Assembly: GCA_013396915.1 (NCBI GenBank)
Contig: VWZL01001967.1
Span: 149,599 to 213,598 of the forward strand
Reading direction: 5' to 3'
Source of the DNA: Stercorarius parasiticus
Taxonomy: Eukaryota; Chordata; Aves; Charadriiformes; Stercorariidae
DNA length: 64,000 nucleotides
Shown here: positions 28,201 through 41,100 of the stretch, piece after piece
Layout: every line of letters starts with the position of its first letter
How positions within the stretch are numbered: position 1 is the first letter of the stretch
The notes under the pieces: generated by a model
Databases searched by the model: none
What the model was told of the DNA's origin: nothing
Seen by the model: the letters and a program-made list of their open reading frames with translations, nothing else
Position numbers and translations under genes: made by a program

Positions 28201-28547
28201 TGAACTGCTGGTTGAAAGGTAGAGGCACTGGTAATCATTATTTCCCCTTGTTTGTTCAGGACCTTCCAACAAAACAAACAACCTTTTTGTGATTGGATTG
28301 ACATGGTGTTAACAATGCATTTAATGCCCAAATCAGTATGAATACAGGTAAAGCTCCTGCTAATACCAGTACCAGGATGTTAAAGCCACCTATTTTCTAA
28401 GCAACTCTAAACAGCCACACATAAAAAAAAAAGTCAAATCTTCCCTCCTTTAGCAAATAAAGCTAACATTCACTAGGCCACGTTATATAGCAACCGCGGG
28501 TACTGTATGAGCCATACAGCCATCTGTTAAATGCTTGCCTACGGTAC
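16235..28547 (-). other. MIPOL1 intron (12.3 kb)
   Basis: Plain AT-rich sequence. No exon, RNA gene or recognisable repeat was found. It contains a pyrimidine-rich plus-strand stretch at about 25,600-25,800, whose overlapping open frames reflect the absence of TAA/TGA in CT-rich sequence rather than coding. Confidence 0.8.
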
Positions 28548-28653
28548 CTGCAATCTTTTCTGCAATCTTAGCTTCTGTAGCTCTCTCTTGCAGTTCTAAG
28601 TCCAGTTTTATTGTCTTCAGCTCCTTGTCCTTTTCAGACAGATTATCTTGAAG
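28548..28653 (-). CDS. MIPOL1: MIPOL1 coding exon, coiled coil (codons 115-149)
   Basis: 106-base exon, phase 0 in and phase 1 out. The acceptor is GTTCAATTCAG and the donor is GCAG/GTACCG. It reads LQDNLSEKDKELKTIKLD, then LELQERATEAKIAEKIA, with leucines spaced in heptads. The second half matches human LELQEKETEAKIAEKTA. It is separated from the previous coding exon by an intron of just under 1 kb. Confidence 0.94.
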
Positions 28654-29633
28654 CTGAATTGAACAAATGGACAGTGAGATTCTTATCTAGCTGAAACAGT
28701 CAACCAGCTATTTTAACCACAACAAATTTTTAACTAATAGTGTCTTACCCCCAAAATACAAACAATAAGCAATACAACAGAAGTTCAATTAATTATATTT
28801 ATTTATTTAAAGGACAAATGTTAAAATTATCTATTTTATCATCTGCCCTATCTTGCTCTACTAGACAAGCAGCAATGTGTGTGCTGTCATTTGTATTTGG
28901 GATTCTCTTCTTCAGGTATCACCAGCTGTGGACCTTCTTCCTAAGGAAGTTCAGAATTACATGGAATATAATGCAGGTGGCATGCCTGCATGAATAGCCT
29001 GTTTCCTACCAAGAGTACTGACATCACAGCCTGAAGATACTGTGGTGTAAATGCATAATTTTTCACGTGCATTGCCAGCCAGAAAACTGGTATTCTTTCG
29101 CATGTTGAGGCCTTTCTTTTAACTGGGAATTCACTAAATCTGTTCTGGGACAGGTATCTGAGCTTGCCATTGAATATTCAATGACACTTCATGGAAAGAC
29201 TATAGACTTTTCTGTGGCTTAGGTGCTTCTACTAACGCTAGAAGCAATGCAGTATGCAAGTAGGATGGAATTTTCTTCCCCTCAACAAAGAGGAGGTGTC
29301 AGGGCACATTTGTTATCTGGATCACATGCACAGAAGCACAAGCTCCAGATTCTGTTCATGAAATCCTGGCCTTGATTTTGGTCCTCTTTGGTTTTCATCC
29401 ATGATGCAAGAACCTATGTCACTGATTAAAAAGGTCAAAGGGTAGGATGAAAGACTTTTTTAATTCCAGAGAAGAGGTTGTTAAGCAGATACTTAGAATC
29501 CAAAATGATAAGAAAGCTATTGATTAGTTCTCTAAAATAAATAACAAAACTAAATTAGAAACAGTTTAAAATGTATATTTTGTAAGACAACCATAAAAGA
29601 TCAAATACTGTGATCTGAATATCTCAATTGTAC
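28654..29633 (-). other. MIPOL1 intron (980 bases)
   Basis: Mostly AT-rich. About 29,020-29,450 is less AT-rich and resembles the block at 12.7-15.1 kb in texture, but no family is recognised. Confidence 0.85.
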
Positions 29634-29769
29634 CTTTTTATTTTTGGCCCTCAGAGTGTCCAATTCTTTTAAAAGGAATGCAGTTTCTGTTTTTCCACCT
29701 AAATCTGCAGCATCCTTCCATGAAGGCATAAATTCAGGGAGCATCCTGCTAGCCTTTCTTTCCATGGTG
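29634..29769 (-). CDS. MIPOL1: MIPOL1 coding exon, start of the coiled coil (codons 69-114)
   Basis: 136-base exon, phase 2 in and phase 0 out. The acceptor is AAACATAG and the donor is AAAAAG/GTACAATT, a weak site past +3. It encodes a non-conserved first half (STMERKASRMLPEF) followed by TETAFLLKELDTLRAKNKK. That second part is nearly identical to the human TIAFLLKELDILRTSNKK and begins the coiled coil. The in-frame ATG near the exon start is not thought to be an initiator, because the upstream exons join in phase. Confidence 0.93.
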
Positions 29770-32545
29770 CTATGTTTAGAAGGGAAAGAAAAAAAAGAAA
29801 GAAAAACAATGCAAAACCAGTTCTTCCCTCCACCCGCTGGAAATAAAATACACAGAAATAAATTATCAAAACTTGTTAACCATTGCAAATGGATTAAATA
29901 GCCATTAAAAGGGATGTCCTTCTACCATTTCTTAAACCTGCAATTCTGAAAAAAATCTGTAAATTTGGAATAGTAAATAAATATAGTACAGTGCTAAGGC
30001 ATAAACCAGATGAATATGAATTGGCTATGAAGCCTATAAACAGAAAATGCTTAAGGGAAGCAAATATTAAAAACCTGTGCTTAACACAGAGCGACAAAGT
30101 AATGAAACATTTGGGCATCAAATTGATGCTCCTGTTAAAAGAAACCAGATTCTTCGGTAGGATGGACAATTCCATAAGAAATGAAATGAGAATGTCCAGA
30201 AGACAAGATATAGGAGTTCATCTTGAAGAAATCTGTAAAATTATGATGTTATTCTAATTATTATAACTGAGAGCAGGAATTCCATACTGTATACCAGTCA
30301 TAGTGTTTTAAGATAACTTATTTAGCTATAGTCAGGGAAAAATAAGACAAGATTCAACGGCCACAAAAATTCTATCTCAAGGTAAGACTTCTATAAAACT
30401 CTTTGGCTATCTGTTGATGCTTACAGATAACTTGGATCTCATTTGTAAAATGGCAGTAAAATCAGTAGATGAATAGATTAGAAGGGAGATTAGCAAATAT
30501 TTTTAACGTTCACTTCCCTTAAGTGGTTTTTGTTTACAGGCTTCCTAGGCAATGAGTCATAAGAAGCAGCCACAGAAAAGCTATACCTTCTGAATTAGTT
30601 CTACTGTATACATTACTTTCATTATGTGTAATTCACATCCTGGAAAGAAAAGAAAATCTATCTGTTGCTCCAAAGAGTCATTCTCTTAGGCGGACAGTTG
30701 TTTGTACTCAGTCACCCCTTTCTTCACCTGCTTCCATTGCATTTATTTTCTCTATGGTTCTTTAAGAAGTAAGTTAAGATCCGTATGCTGCAGGCAAACT
30801 CTAGTGCAAGCTAAAGCACATCAAATATAGACAGCAGGGAGACTCACACTGAAAAAGTACTTAGTGTATTACACTATATATGGGGTGGAAGAGTGCTTAA
30901 ACTGCTTGTCTTCACTTTCAAGATCCTTCAAAGACTATTTCATCTTTGCTCTGTCTAGCAAATTTCATTTAGTATCATTTCAGACTACAAGTGATAGATG
31001 CCTCTGGATACTACTGCCCAGACATTACAAATCTCAAGTTTTTTTTGTGCATTTTCCATGTTCAGGAGAGGCTTCCCATGAACAAGTTTGAATATGCTTC
31101 ATCATCATCTTTTAATCCCTCAAATGTTTTCTTCGTGATGTCTAAAAGAAAACTGAAAAAGTGGCATTGATGGTACACTAAGACCTCTACAATGCAAATC
31201 AACACTGACACAACATTTCCTGGACTGTTCTGTACCAAGATATTTTCTCATCTCATATTCTAAATGCAATCTATTTGGGGAAGGACAGATTTTATGCAGT
31301 TTATATAGTATCTACCACATTGAGGTTTTGGCCTACAGCTTTAGGATCCTACATGCAATATATTTGCAGATGACATGGTTCAACATGCTGATTGCTGTGG
31401 GAGGTTAATCTCAGTGCTCAAGACCAGCCTGATTGCCAGCGTGAGTGGCACTGGTGAAGGGTAGGAGCAGCTACCTTTGGCTAACTCTGTGCTGGGTTGT
31501 ACTTGAGCACTCAGCATTATATTTGGCTTTTAGTGCAGGATGCATTGCCCTAACAGCATATTTCAGGCCCTAATGCAAAAAAAAAGGCAACAAGACAGAC
31601 AGAAAAATACTATGAACTGGTTTTGGCCCAATGGGTCACCACTACGTCATACTAAAGATAACAAAACCAGGTGTAGAATCTGACAGACAGGTGAAGAATT
31701 AGAGTACATTTTTCAAAAGTACATCATAGGGCTCCACAGCCTTGATTCCATTTTCAAAAGCAAATCTGTCACTCTCAGTTAAGACTTGGGCTTCAGAATG
31801 CCTAAGTCACTGAAAATTGGCAGCATTTTCCCTAATCAGCTGGGTACACCTTCATATATTATATCACATATAGCACAAGTGTATATGTTTCTTAAGACTG
31901 CAGCAGAGGACCATAGCTCAGTATGGAAATTAATGACAATAAACAACCAAAAATTAATGACAGAATAAAATCTTCAGAGTTTGTATTACACTTTTCAAAC
32001 CTATTTCCCCTTCTCCAGATTCCATTCACAGACTGTCTACAGGGTATTACAGCTCCTCCTCTTCACTCTTCCAACTTTATCTGGACTTCACTCTACTTTA
32101 TTCCTGCCTCCTAGCTCCTTCGTTCCTGCTTCCTACTCACTTCCACCCTGCTTCATTCCTGCTTCCTACTCATTCATCATACTTAGGGTACACTGTGCTT
32201 GTTGTGTAAAGCCACAGATACTACTAGACTTTTAGATCATCTTTTCTAATTCTATTCAGTATGCATTTTTAAAATTCTCTGTAGAGATCACAATCATTGA
32301 AATACCCTCAGCATGTCACATAAGCCATTGCCATGATCATATTTTCTATCAGTGCTAGAGAGTACAGTGGTGAAATGCTGCACTCCACAAGGAAAGAAGG
32401 GCAGATATAGTGAGTATAAGTAAAAAACTGACTTACTGATTCTCAGTTGGAAAGTAAGCTTCCCTATCTTTATACAAAAATCCATATGTATATTGTCTAC
32501 AATTCCAATCTAGGAAAAACTATATATAGGGATATTTGGTTTTAC
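29770..32545 (-). other. MIPOL1 intron (2.8 kb)
   Basis: Non-coding. It holds a small minisatellite at 32,101-32,173. Nothing else is recognised. Confidence 0.85.
32101..32173 (+). repeat. Short minisatellite
   Basis: TTCCTGCTTCCTACTCA occurs exactly at 32123-32139 and 32157-32173 (period 34), with a diverged related unit (TTCCTGCCTCCTAGCTCC) at 32101. Confidence 0.8.
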
Positions 32546-32732
32546 CTTGATTCTTCAGGATTGGAATTATAATCATTTGGGGCTCCTCCTCTTTGACTGG
32601 TTACTGGCAAATATGAAAGTTTCGGTGCTTCAGCTTCTGTCTGGATGAAAAATTCTGTGGTTGGTTGAGAATTCTGATGAAACTGAAACTCAGCACAAAA
32701 GTCGTCTTTTTTCTGTTCCAGGATGTGTGTTT
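32546..32732 (-). CDS. MIPOL1: MIPOL1 coding exon, disordered N-terminal segment (codons 7-68)
   Basis: 187-base exon, phase 1 in and phase 2 out, with acceptor CCAAATAG and donor GTAAAA. With the carried G it reads ETHILEQKKDDFC, then a Ser/Pro/Glu/Asn-rich stretch ending NSNPEES. The ILEQ and nearby residues align with the start of the human protein (THSYLEQ). The rest has diverged strongly, as is usual for a disordered linker. No domain is visible. The exon is assigned by position, phase match on both sides and this short N-terminal similarity. Confidence 0.88.
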
Positions 32733-35105
32733 CTATTTGGAAACAGAAGCAAGCATTTTATTTTTTTTTTCATTTAGAGATTTCTCCTTTGAAAATTGCA
32801 ATATTCTTATTTGTAGCAGAAAGGCGAAAGTACTCTAGTTTCAGATTCACAGCTTCCTCATCCCACTAAGGAACGAGAGCTGTGTTACCTAAAGCACAGA
32901 TGTAGGAGTTACAATCTATTTACCGAATTTTTCTCATGGAAACCTGAAAAAATTCATCACCATTTCCTAATCCTTCTTTACCTTAAATGACTGCTTAAAA
33001 TAATGCTGACCCTAGGAAATAATCTATCTTTTGTAAAAATCAGCTGTACCCTAGTGAGACATGATGAATTTCTGCTGTAGACAGGGAAATTTGCGGGTTG
33101 TGAACTAGATTCTTTCTTATATTGACACCTTTTTCAAATCCATTTTAGCTACAAAAGCAGTATCGGCAAGCTGTAATTAGCAACAACAAATTTAAGGCCC
33201 CTTTATTCACTCTTGGAGAGCGTAAGGTACAGGCTCACACAACTAAAGAACTTGAAGAATGCAAAGCACAAATTGTGCCAAAGGGAAAAATTATCTGATT
33301 AAAACGTTGAGTGTGATAGTTCTCTTAAGCTTGGCTACTAGATATTTTTAGGACATATTTCTGCTATCAAGGTATTTAAATGAAAGAAAGATCTACATAC
33401 CACGAATGTTCTTTCATAAAGTAAGAACAAGTAAGTTTTAATTATAGAACTACATTAAAAAATGAGGAGGAAGAAGCCTAAAAAAGCTGCAAATAGAAAA
33501 AGGTGCATATACTCTTCATTCTTTCATTTAGATTAGTAGAGAACAAACACTGGAGCTTTTGCTCATTTAATGAAGTTAGCATTTCCAGACATTTTTGATA
33601 AATTAGATGGTATACATTCTTTGATCCAACTTATTACTTTCTCCTCAAAAATACTAAGAAACTGTCTATACATCTACAAATAGCCTGAAAATAGACATCA
33701 ATCAGTATCAAGGTATCATGCTGCATGTAAGACACAAAAACACACATTCCAAGACAAAAATAGACTGTCTCTAAAATCTGTTGCAATAGATTCCTTTCAT
33801 TGAAAAAGGAAAGACACAGCCAATGGTACAGGAATCATCCCGAGGGCACAGAGAGATGACTTCTGGATTGGCTGAAGTCAGTTTACCAAGTTCCCATAGA
33901 AAGCTATGTGTTACTACCTTAAGGAAAAAGTTACTGTACCTGCTGCTCGTCTGTATTACCCTTATCTACTTCAGCACAAATCCACTTGAATCCACTCTCA
34001 ACATTCCTCAAAACTATAACCACTGATTTTTGTACTAGAGGACAACAGTAAACAGCATAACAGAATCCATGTTTCTGAGCAGTAATAAACCCGTGGGGAC
34101 CATAATTTGATAGAAAAATTGTTAATAAGTATGATCTAACACTACTTTCAGTACTGTGATTGAAATGTGTTCCTCGGATCAATTCACAGCTAATGCAGAA
34201 ATTGAACACAGCCCACAGCCACCTGGATTCTTTGAGCAAATGTATGCTGTTGCTCACTGGCTCAAAAACCTGCAGGTTTTTGAACAGAGATTTCCTTTTA
34301 AGTGCTGCTACATTCTAAAACTGGATTCAACCTCTTGCTCCTTCTTGCTGTAAGAAGGAAGATCTCTAAAGAAACAGGCATTAAAAAATTCACTATGTAT
34401 ACTCTAAGAACCTGGCCCAACTTGCAAGTGGCAACACATAAGGGCAAAACTTGAACTCCTCTCCAGTTAGTACTACCTGAAAACACACCTAGTCTGAATT
34501 TCAATACTTGCAAAGCTTCTTCTAGGGAAACATACACTTGGTTGAGATGTGTTACCAGTTTGATTTACATTATAAAGAACCGCCTATAAAACATCACCCT
34601 GTCCAGTTCTCCCATTTCAGATGCAGTGATCTGCATATATACAGTTGCAAATTATGCTTTCACACACTGAAGGGGAAGTGCAAGGCTTCACTTGCCATAA
34701 CAACTTTTCCTCCCATTCTTCTCTAGGGCATCAACATTTTCTATAAGCCATATATACTTGAAGTGCCTCAAGTGAAGTGTGTTGCATTCTATGAAAGAAT
34801 TCAAGCACAACACATCCGTTGCAATAACCAGTGACTGTATTGCCATGAAAATTTGTTCCTTGTTTAGCATTAACTGCACGCTCCTTTGGCCCACACTATA
34901 TGAAGGTTGGAGAAGAAAACCCTTCTCATTCCAGAATGCTAACAAGATTAGATGACATTAGCTACCACAGTTACACTGGGCAAATCAAAAAAAGGGATTC
35001 TATCCCTTTAGCGTGAGAGTAATCAAATTAATAAGTTTTTCTTGTTTTCACAGTTCCTGTTTTTCAAATTTGCTGCTTTTAGTGCCAGGACTTTAAAAAG
35101 GTTTT

Positions 35106-36770
35106 CAGAGACATTGCAGTTGGAAGGGACCACTGGAGATCATTTAGTCGAGCCCCCCTGCTCAAGCAGGGTCACCAAGAGCAAGTTTCTCCAGGACTAT
35201 GTCCAGATGGCTTTTGAATAGCTCCACAAGCAGAGACTTGACAACTTCTCTAGGCAGCCTGTGCCAGTGTTTGATCACCCTCATCATAAAAAAAATGTTT
35301 CCTCGTATTCAGAATTTCATGTGTTTTAATTTGAGTGCATTGGCTCTTTTCCTGTCAATGGGGGTACTACCAAAAAGAATCTGGCTTCTTCTTCTTCACT
35401 CCCTTCCATCAGGTATTATTCATATTCGCTCCCCTAAGCCTTTCCTTCTCGAGGTTCAGTCTCAGTTTTCAGCCTCTCCTCATACATAACATGCTCCAGT
35501 CCCTTTGTGGCTCTTTGCTGGTCTTGCTTGAGTAAGTCCACCTCTTTCTTGTATTAGGGAGCTCAGAACTGGACTTGACACTCTAGAAGTGACCTCACCA
35601 GTGCTGAGCGGAGAGGACGGACCACTTCCCTTGATCTGCTCGCAATGCTCTTCCTAATGCAGCTGGGGATGCTATTGGCTACCCTTGCCATGAGGGCGCA
35701 TCGATGGCTTATGCTCAACTTGCTGTTCACCAGGATCCCAATCTCTTTCTGTAGAGCTGCTTTCAAGCCAATTGGCTCCCAGCACGTATAGTTACATGGG
35801 ATTGTTCCTGGCCAGGTGCAGGGCTTCACATTTCCCCCTGCTTCATGATGTTCTTCTCTGCCCAGTTCTCCCGCCTGTCAAGGTCCCTCTGAATGGCAGC
35901 ATAACTCTCTGGTGTATGGTACCATTAGCAGACTTGCTGAGGCTGTACTTCCCTCCATTATCCAGATCATTAATGAAGACATTAAACAGAACTGGATCTA
36001 TTTTTGACTCTGGGAGTACACCACTAGTGGCTTGCCTCTTACTGGACTTCGTGCAACTGATCACCACCATCTGGGTGCAGATATTCAGCCAGTTTTCAAT
36101 CGACCTCACTGTTTACTTATTTAACCCATACTTTGCTTCTCTATTAGGATGTTATGGGACACAGAGTCCAAAGACTTACCAAAGTCAAGGAAAACAGCAC
36201 CCTGCTTGATCCATGTTTTATTTCCTACTTGCCAGGATAAACCATTTTTGATCTTGGACAAGGTGATCCTTGAATATCAACCAGGTCTCTTGGATCCCTC
36301 TTCTCTCCAATACTGTATCCTGTGGGATCCTTCCAAGCGGATCTCTGAGGAGGCCAAAGTCTATTCTCCTGAAGTACACAGCTGAGGTCCTGCTTTTTGT
36401 CCTGATCCCTCCTCTCAAAATCATGACTCGATCACCTCATGGCAACTGCATCCAAGGCTACCCCCAGATTCGATATCCACAACCAGCCCTTCCTTGTTTG
36501 TAAGTATCAGGGCCAGCGGAGCACCTCTTCTTGTTGGCACCTCAATCATTTGTGTCAGGAAGTTGTCATCAGCTTACTCCAGAGATCTCCTAGATCATTT
36601 GTGCCCTGCTGTTGTCCTTCCAGCACATTATCAGCATCACTGTAGTCCCTCATGAGGATGGGGACCTGTGAACATGAGGCTCCTTCCAGTTGTCTGAAGA
36701 AGATCTCATGTACTTCACCCAATCTTCCTCCATGCCCTTCCCTCTTACTGGCAGAATCAAGGATAACAAC
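35106..36770 (-). mobile_element. CR1 LINE, 5'-truncated and inactive
   Basis: Diverged CR1 non-LTR retrotransposon, sense on the minus strand. The 3' end lies at about 35106-35170, where the plus strand reads GGAAGGGACCACTGGAGATC and then CCCCCCTGCTCAAGCAGGG, the standard CR1 3' region reversed. Upstream come the 3' UTR and the reverse transcriptase part of ORF2. In the minus frame at about 35843-36109, DPVLFNVFINDLDNG matches the CR1 reverse transcriptase. The catalytic FADD box that should follow is replaced by SANG, and stops and frameshifts interrupt the rest. Beyond about 36150 the match continues into the endonuclease-side part of ORF2. It sits in the large MIPOL1 intron, in the same orientation as the gene. 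Confidence 0.9.
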
Positions 36771-36789
36771 AATTCTATGATTCTATGAT

Positions 36790-37015
36790 AACACCACCTG
36801 GGGGCCCATGTCCTTGACCATCAGCCCCAGAGCCATATAGTCACACGTAATACTTCCCAGGTCACTCCAACAGTATCACTGGTGCCTACATGGAAGAGCA
36901 GCAGGGGTTAACAGAGGGTCAGAAGAGCCTCAGTAGCCTATTACATCCTAAATATGAGCTCCCAACAAGCAACAAAGCTCTCTAGATGACAAGTCAAGTC
37001 ATCAGACAGATTTTT
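36790..37015 (-). mobile_element. CR1-related 5' segment
   Basis: The plus strand contains GGTGCCTACATGGAAGAGCA and AGATGACAAGTC, which I associate with upstream parts of avian CR1 elements read in reverse. It lies directly beyond the main CR1 copy in the same orientation, separated by two ATTCTATG octamers, so it is probably part of the same insertion with an internal deletion. The outer boundary is approximate. Confidence 0.5.
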
Positions 37016-40000
37016 AAATTTTTTTTTTAAAAACAGAATGAAGTAAACATGTCTGCATGATGTGGTAAACATCTGCATTAGCAACTGAACTTCAGGCTAA
37101 ATCCTCAGGCCATGTCAAGATACAGATTTTTATGCCTTCAACTGGAAGTTACAGCAGCTGGTAAAAAAGAATTTAGAATGGGACTAGACGTGTTGGCATT
37201 TATTAATGCTAATGCTGCTTCTTTAAGCAACTTACATTTGCAGCACACCTTTTCATCCAGATTCAATTCCCTCAAGCACATGGGTAAGACTAAGAAGCAT
37301 CACAGCAAGCCTGTAAGTGTCATTCCCAGAAATGTTAGGCAAAACACAGAGGATCTGTTTTTTTCCCCTGCTGGCTTTGTAAGAGAAGACGATGGCAGCC
37401 TCTGCCACTCAGAATTGGAAGCACTCTGCCCAAGGGCATTAAGATTAGAGGTTTTACTTGTTTAATAAAGTTGTAATGCATTTTTTGGTCAACATGCTAA
37501 ATCTGTCAGTAGAATGTTTTGTGGAAGACATTTTGAACACTGTCAGATCAATGGGCATAGCAATTTTTTTATTTTTAAAACCATTTTATTCTTCATGTAG
37601 CCCATGACCCTCACCCCAAGTTATTTAGGCCTTGGTATATGGTAGCTTGTCTTGCTGTTAAACTAAGTAGCAATATTAATCTATGCACTTCAGTGCTTTT
37701 CCTCATGCCTCCTGCAAATTGTATTGTGCACTAATTACCAATGCTGCAGACACACACTGGGGAATAAGTAGCATTTGCAATAATCAGGCTGCACAAGGAA
37801 CATCAGAGAAAGGGTAAAACAGCCTTGCAAGCTTTGGAAAAAATGCTGTAGTTTTCATTAAGCAGTATCACCACCATTGATTCTGGTTCTTGAGTATGCT
37901 AAACAACTTATTTTCCATATAAAAAAAAAAGTTCAGTAGCCCAGATTAATATTTCACTATAGGGAGAAGCTGAACAGCTGATCTTCTTCTGTATGTATTT
38001 ATCTTGAATGAATAAGCTTGTTCACATTGAGGGAAAGAAAAGCAAATGTTAGGAAGACGGAATATAAAGACACTAGAATTAAAGCTGGGAATTGATTGTG
38101 AGGGACGTAAGGGGAAGATAATGCTGTCATGGCTTGAAATAGTAAAGATAGAACAGAATTCAATGTTGTTAAGCTGGGAGTGGTTAAAAAGCCAAGTAAA
38201 AACATTTAACCTAACAGAATTTGCAGGCAGCCACTACTTCTCATAGCTTCTTAGAAGTGGGGGAACTGGCACTGAGATCAGGGAAAGCACAGCATCAGAG
38301 AATCCTGTACTGACACTAATAAAATGGACAGAAGTGTTGAAGATGTACGTGTACAGAAGGTGCAGATTCACCTGGAAGGCTAAAGAGGCAGTAGCTTCCC
38401 TTGTAATGCCACTCAGCATGCTCAGCAGTCCTGTCACCCAGCAGAAGCTGAGTGGGCATCTCCTTCCCCCCGTTTGTGGTCTTTCAGCACCCCACTAGCC
38501 AAATTGTGCTGATCAGCTCAGAGGTTTGCAGGAATAACAATAAAGGAAAACAAACAAAAGACAGCAGAACACGCATGCAGCACCACAAAATACACTGTTG
38601 GCTACAGATCTGCCTGCAGATGAATATGTGGACGTTGGAAGCCCTTGGTGCTCCAAAAGAGCTTCAAGTGTAATAGTACTTACCGCTTACCTGTAGCTTC
38701 CTAGTATTTGTTTTCAGCTGGTCTGTAGCACAGACAAAGCATGTTCTCATCTATCTGCATAAGACTGCATGAATGAATGCCCAGAGGGATGGCAGTAAGA
38801 GGCAGAATAGGACAAAGAGCAAAACCAGGAAGGAAGAGAATGTGCCATACACACTCTGGGAGTAGGAGCAAAGCTGAGCGCAAACTCAGTAGCTTACTCT
38901 TCTGACACTGTCAGATTAAAAACATTTGGAAAAACTGCAGAACAAACGATTGTGCTACATTTGAAGAACTGCCTGCAGCCTCAATTACTAAAAGACCCAA
39001 AAATTCAGTGATCAACAAACTCTAATTTACCGTTAATCACGTATTTTTTCTTCTCGGTCTAAACTACAATGCAGCTTCAATTGCCTTTTTTTTTTTTTGT
39101 GGTTGTACAATACCAAAAACTTTGAATTCCAAACACCAAGAGGGAATATTCACTTTCCAACAAAACTATCAAAGCAAAGAGCCACCCTGCCCCTATACAC
39201 ACTGGAATAAAAGGACACACTTGCTACAGTTTAAAAATACTTTCTCTTGCCCCTAGCTGCAAACCACACACCTACCTCAACTTGCTGCAACAACTGTCAA
39301 GTGTGTAAGAACATTACTTGAGAGGGTCAACTTCCTCTTATTTTTCACTAGACTAATTGCTGTTCTACATTATTGACTCTCAAATTATCCAGATTTTTTT
39401 TTCACATTAATAATATTACTCACATTTCTGAAAAGATAATTTTTTGTGATGTGTGTATGACAGTGCACGCACACCTGTGAGTGTTCTAACAAGCTGTTAG
39501 GACAAGCTGTTGCTGCATTAATAAAAAGCAATTTTAATAGCTTCATGTGAAAAATGGATTATGGAATTGTCTTAAGTTCATTAACACCTAATGCTACTGG
39601 ACTTGCATTCTTAGATATATATAATAAATAAATAGAAATTAAATATTTAAGTCTAACGGAAAACTTGAACCTGATAGCCACTAGCTTTTCAAGCTATGCA
39701 AATGAAATTAGTTCTATGGATGAATATTCCTTCATGAGCTGAAAATGATGAGTCAGTATTTTTGTCAAAGACAAACATTCATTCACTCGGCTGTATAACT
39801 ACTGGAACTCCTACCAAACAGAATGACTGTGAAAGATTCAAATTGCTCAACAGTTCGCCCCTTACTGGATGATTAAAAGGCATAAATCCTGAAAATGAGT
39901 GGGAAACCAAAATTAAAGGATTTTATAAGCATAAATATGTCAAGAAAGAAAGTGAGGCTGGTAGAAGAAATCTGATCTTATCGCCTGGCAATAGGAAGAA

Positions 40001-40914
40001 AAGAGTTGGGTTAGGTTTTATGCATTTTCAGAATGCCCGTTATTTGCTTTTTCATACGTATTTGAGTTGACATAGATACAACATATATGATTGACATACA
40101 TATCTCAAATCTCATTATTTTTGACTTTTTCCTCACTATTTTATCTTTCCCACAATCTGCAAACATGTTTCAGAGTTAATCCCAAGAAAAAATGCTGTAC
40201 TTAATTTTCAAGAAGAAAGTAATTCCTGTTTCTGGAAAACAATTACAAAACTCAGTACAAAAAGTACAAGGTCAATATATATTTTCTCCAAAACAAGCAA
40301 ACAAGAAAAAGCGCAGCTTTACTCATCTTTGGACTTACTACAGGTTTATTCATGTCAGCAAGTATTTAGGCCCCTTCAGTGCAGTCTCATATACTGAAAA
40401 CAAATAACCTGCAACTAAGAGCAAATGGTTGTCGCTTCATGACACACTTTTTCTAACGTTTACAGAAAACTAGTCAAACTTTAAGATGATTATTCAGTAG
40501 GACTCTAAGATCTCACTCAATCACTTCTGTAGCACAGCAGAATGGCAGTCACAGGAACCTGATACTTCTCAGATACTACTCAGAGTAGTTTTGTAATGCA
40601 AAGCTAATTCCTTTTATTCCTCAGTGCTCTGCCCAGCCAAAGTGTCGTGTATAACCAGCCAAGCCCTTGGCAGTGATGAAGTGGAAATCACCACGTAGAT
40701 TCACTACACACTCAGTGCCCTAACGATACTTAACTGTGTGCCCTGCTGAGAGCACCATGCATCAACTCGGAAGACTAAGGACTATCAACTTGCTTTTAAG
40801 TAACTCTTACTCAGAAGGTCCCGAATTTTACACAGAGATAGGATATCTGCTCTTATTTTAAGAAACAAATAACAGAGGTTCACTGAAGTAAGCCTTGAAA
40901 ACAATGTTTCCTGC

Positions 40915-41100
40915 AAACTCATCGACATTTTATAAGTGATGCATCAGCACTGTGATAGTCACTTTAATGCCATCAAGATTGAGACAGTAATGAAGTAAGT
41001 GGATCAAGGTCATTGAGCAAGTCATGGCAGAAGTAAAATTGCTGAAGTCCAAGGCTCTGTATGCATGCTCTTGGAGCCTGTGCTACCTCACTGGTGGCCC
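40915..41100 (+). repeat. Possible ancient MIR/L3-type remnant
   Basis: A stretch reading GAGACAGTAATGAAGTAAGT, then CAAGGTCATTGAGCAAGTCATGG and CCAAGGCTCTGTATGCATGC, resembles the core and tail of MIR/L3-type elements (GAAACTGAGGCA..., CAAGGTCACACAGCAAGT, ...GCTCTAACCAC). The match is by eye and much diverged. Confidence 0.3.

Noticed and set aside
35772..36209. Longest plus-strand open frame (145 codons)
   Set aside because: It lies antisense to the CR1 reverse transcriptase region; the match to CR1 on the minus strand explains it.
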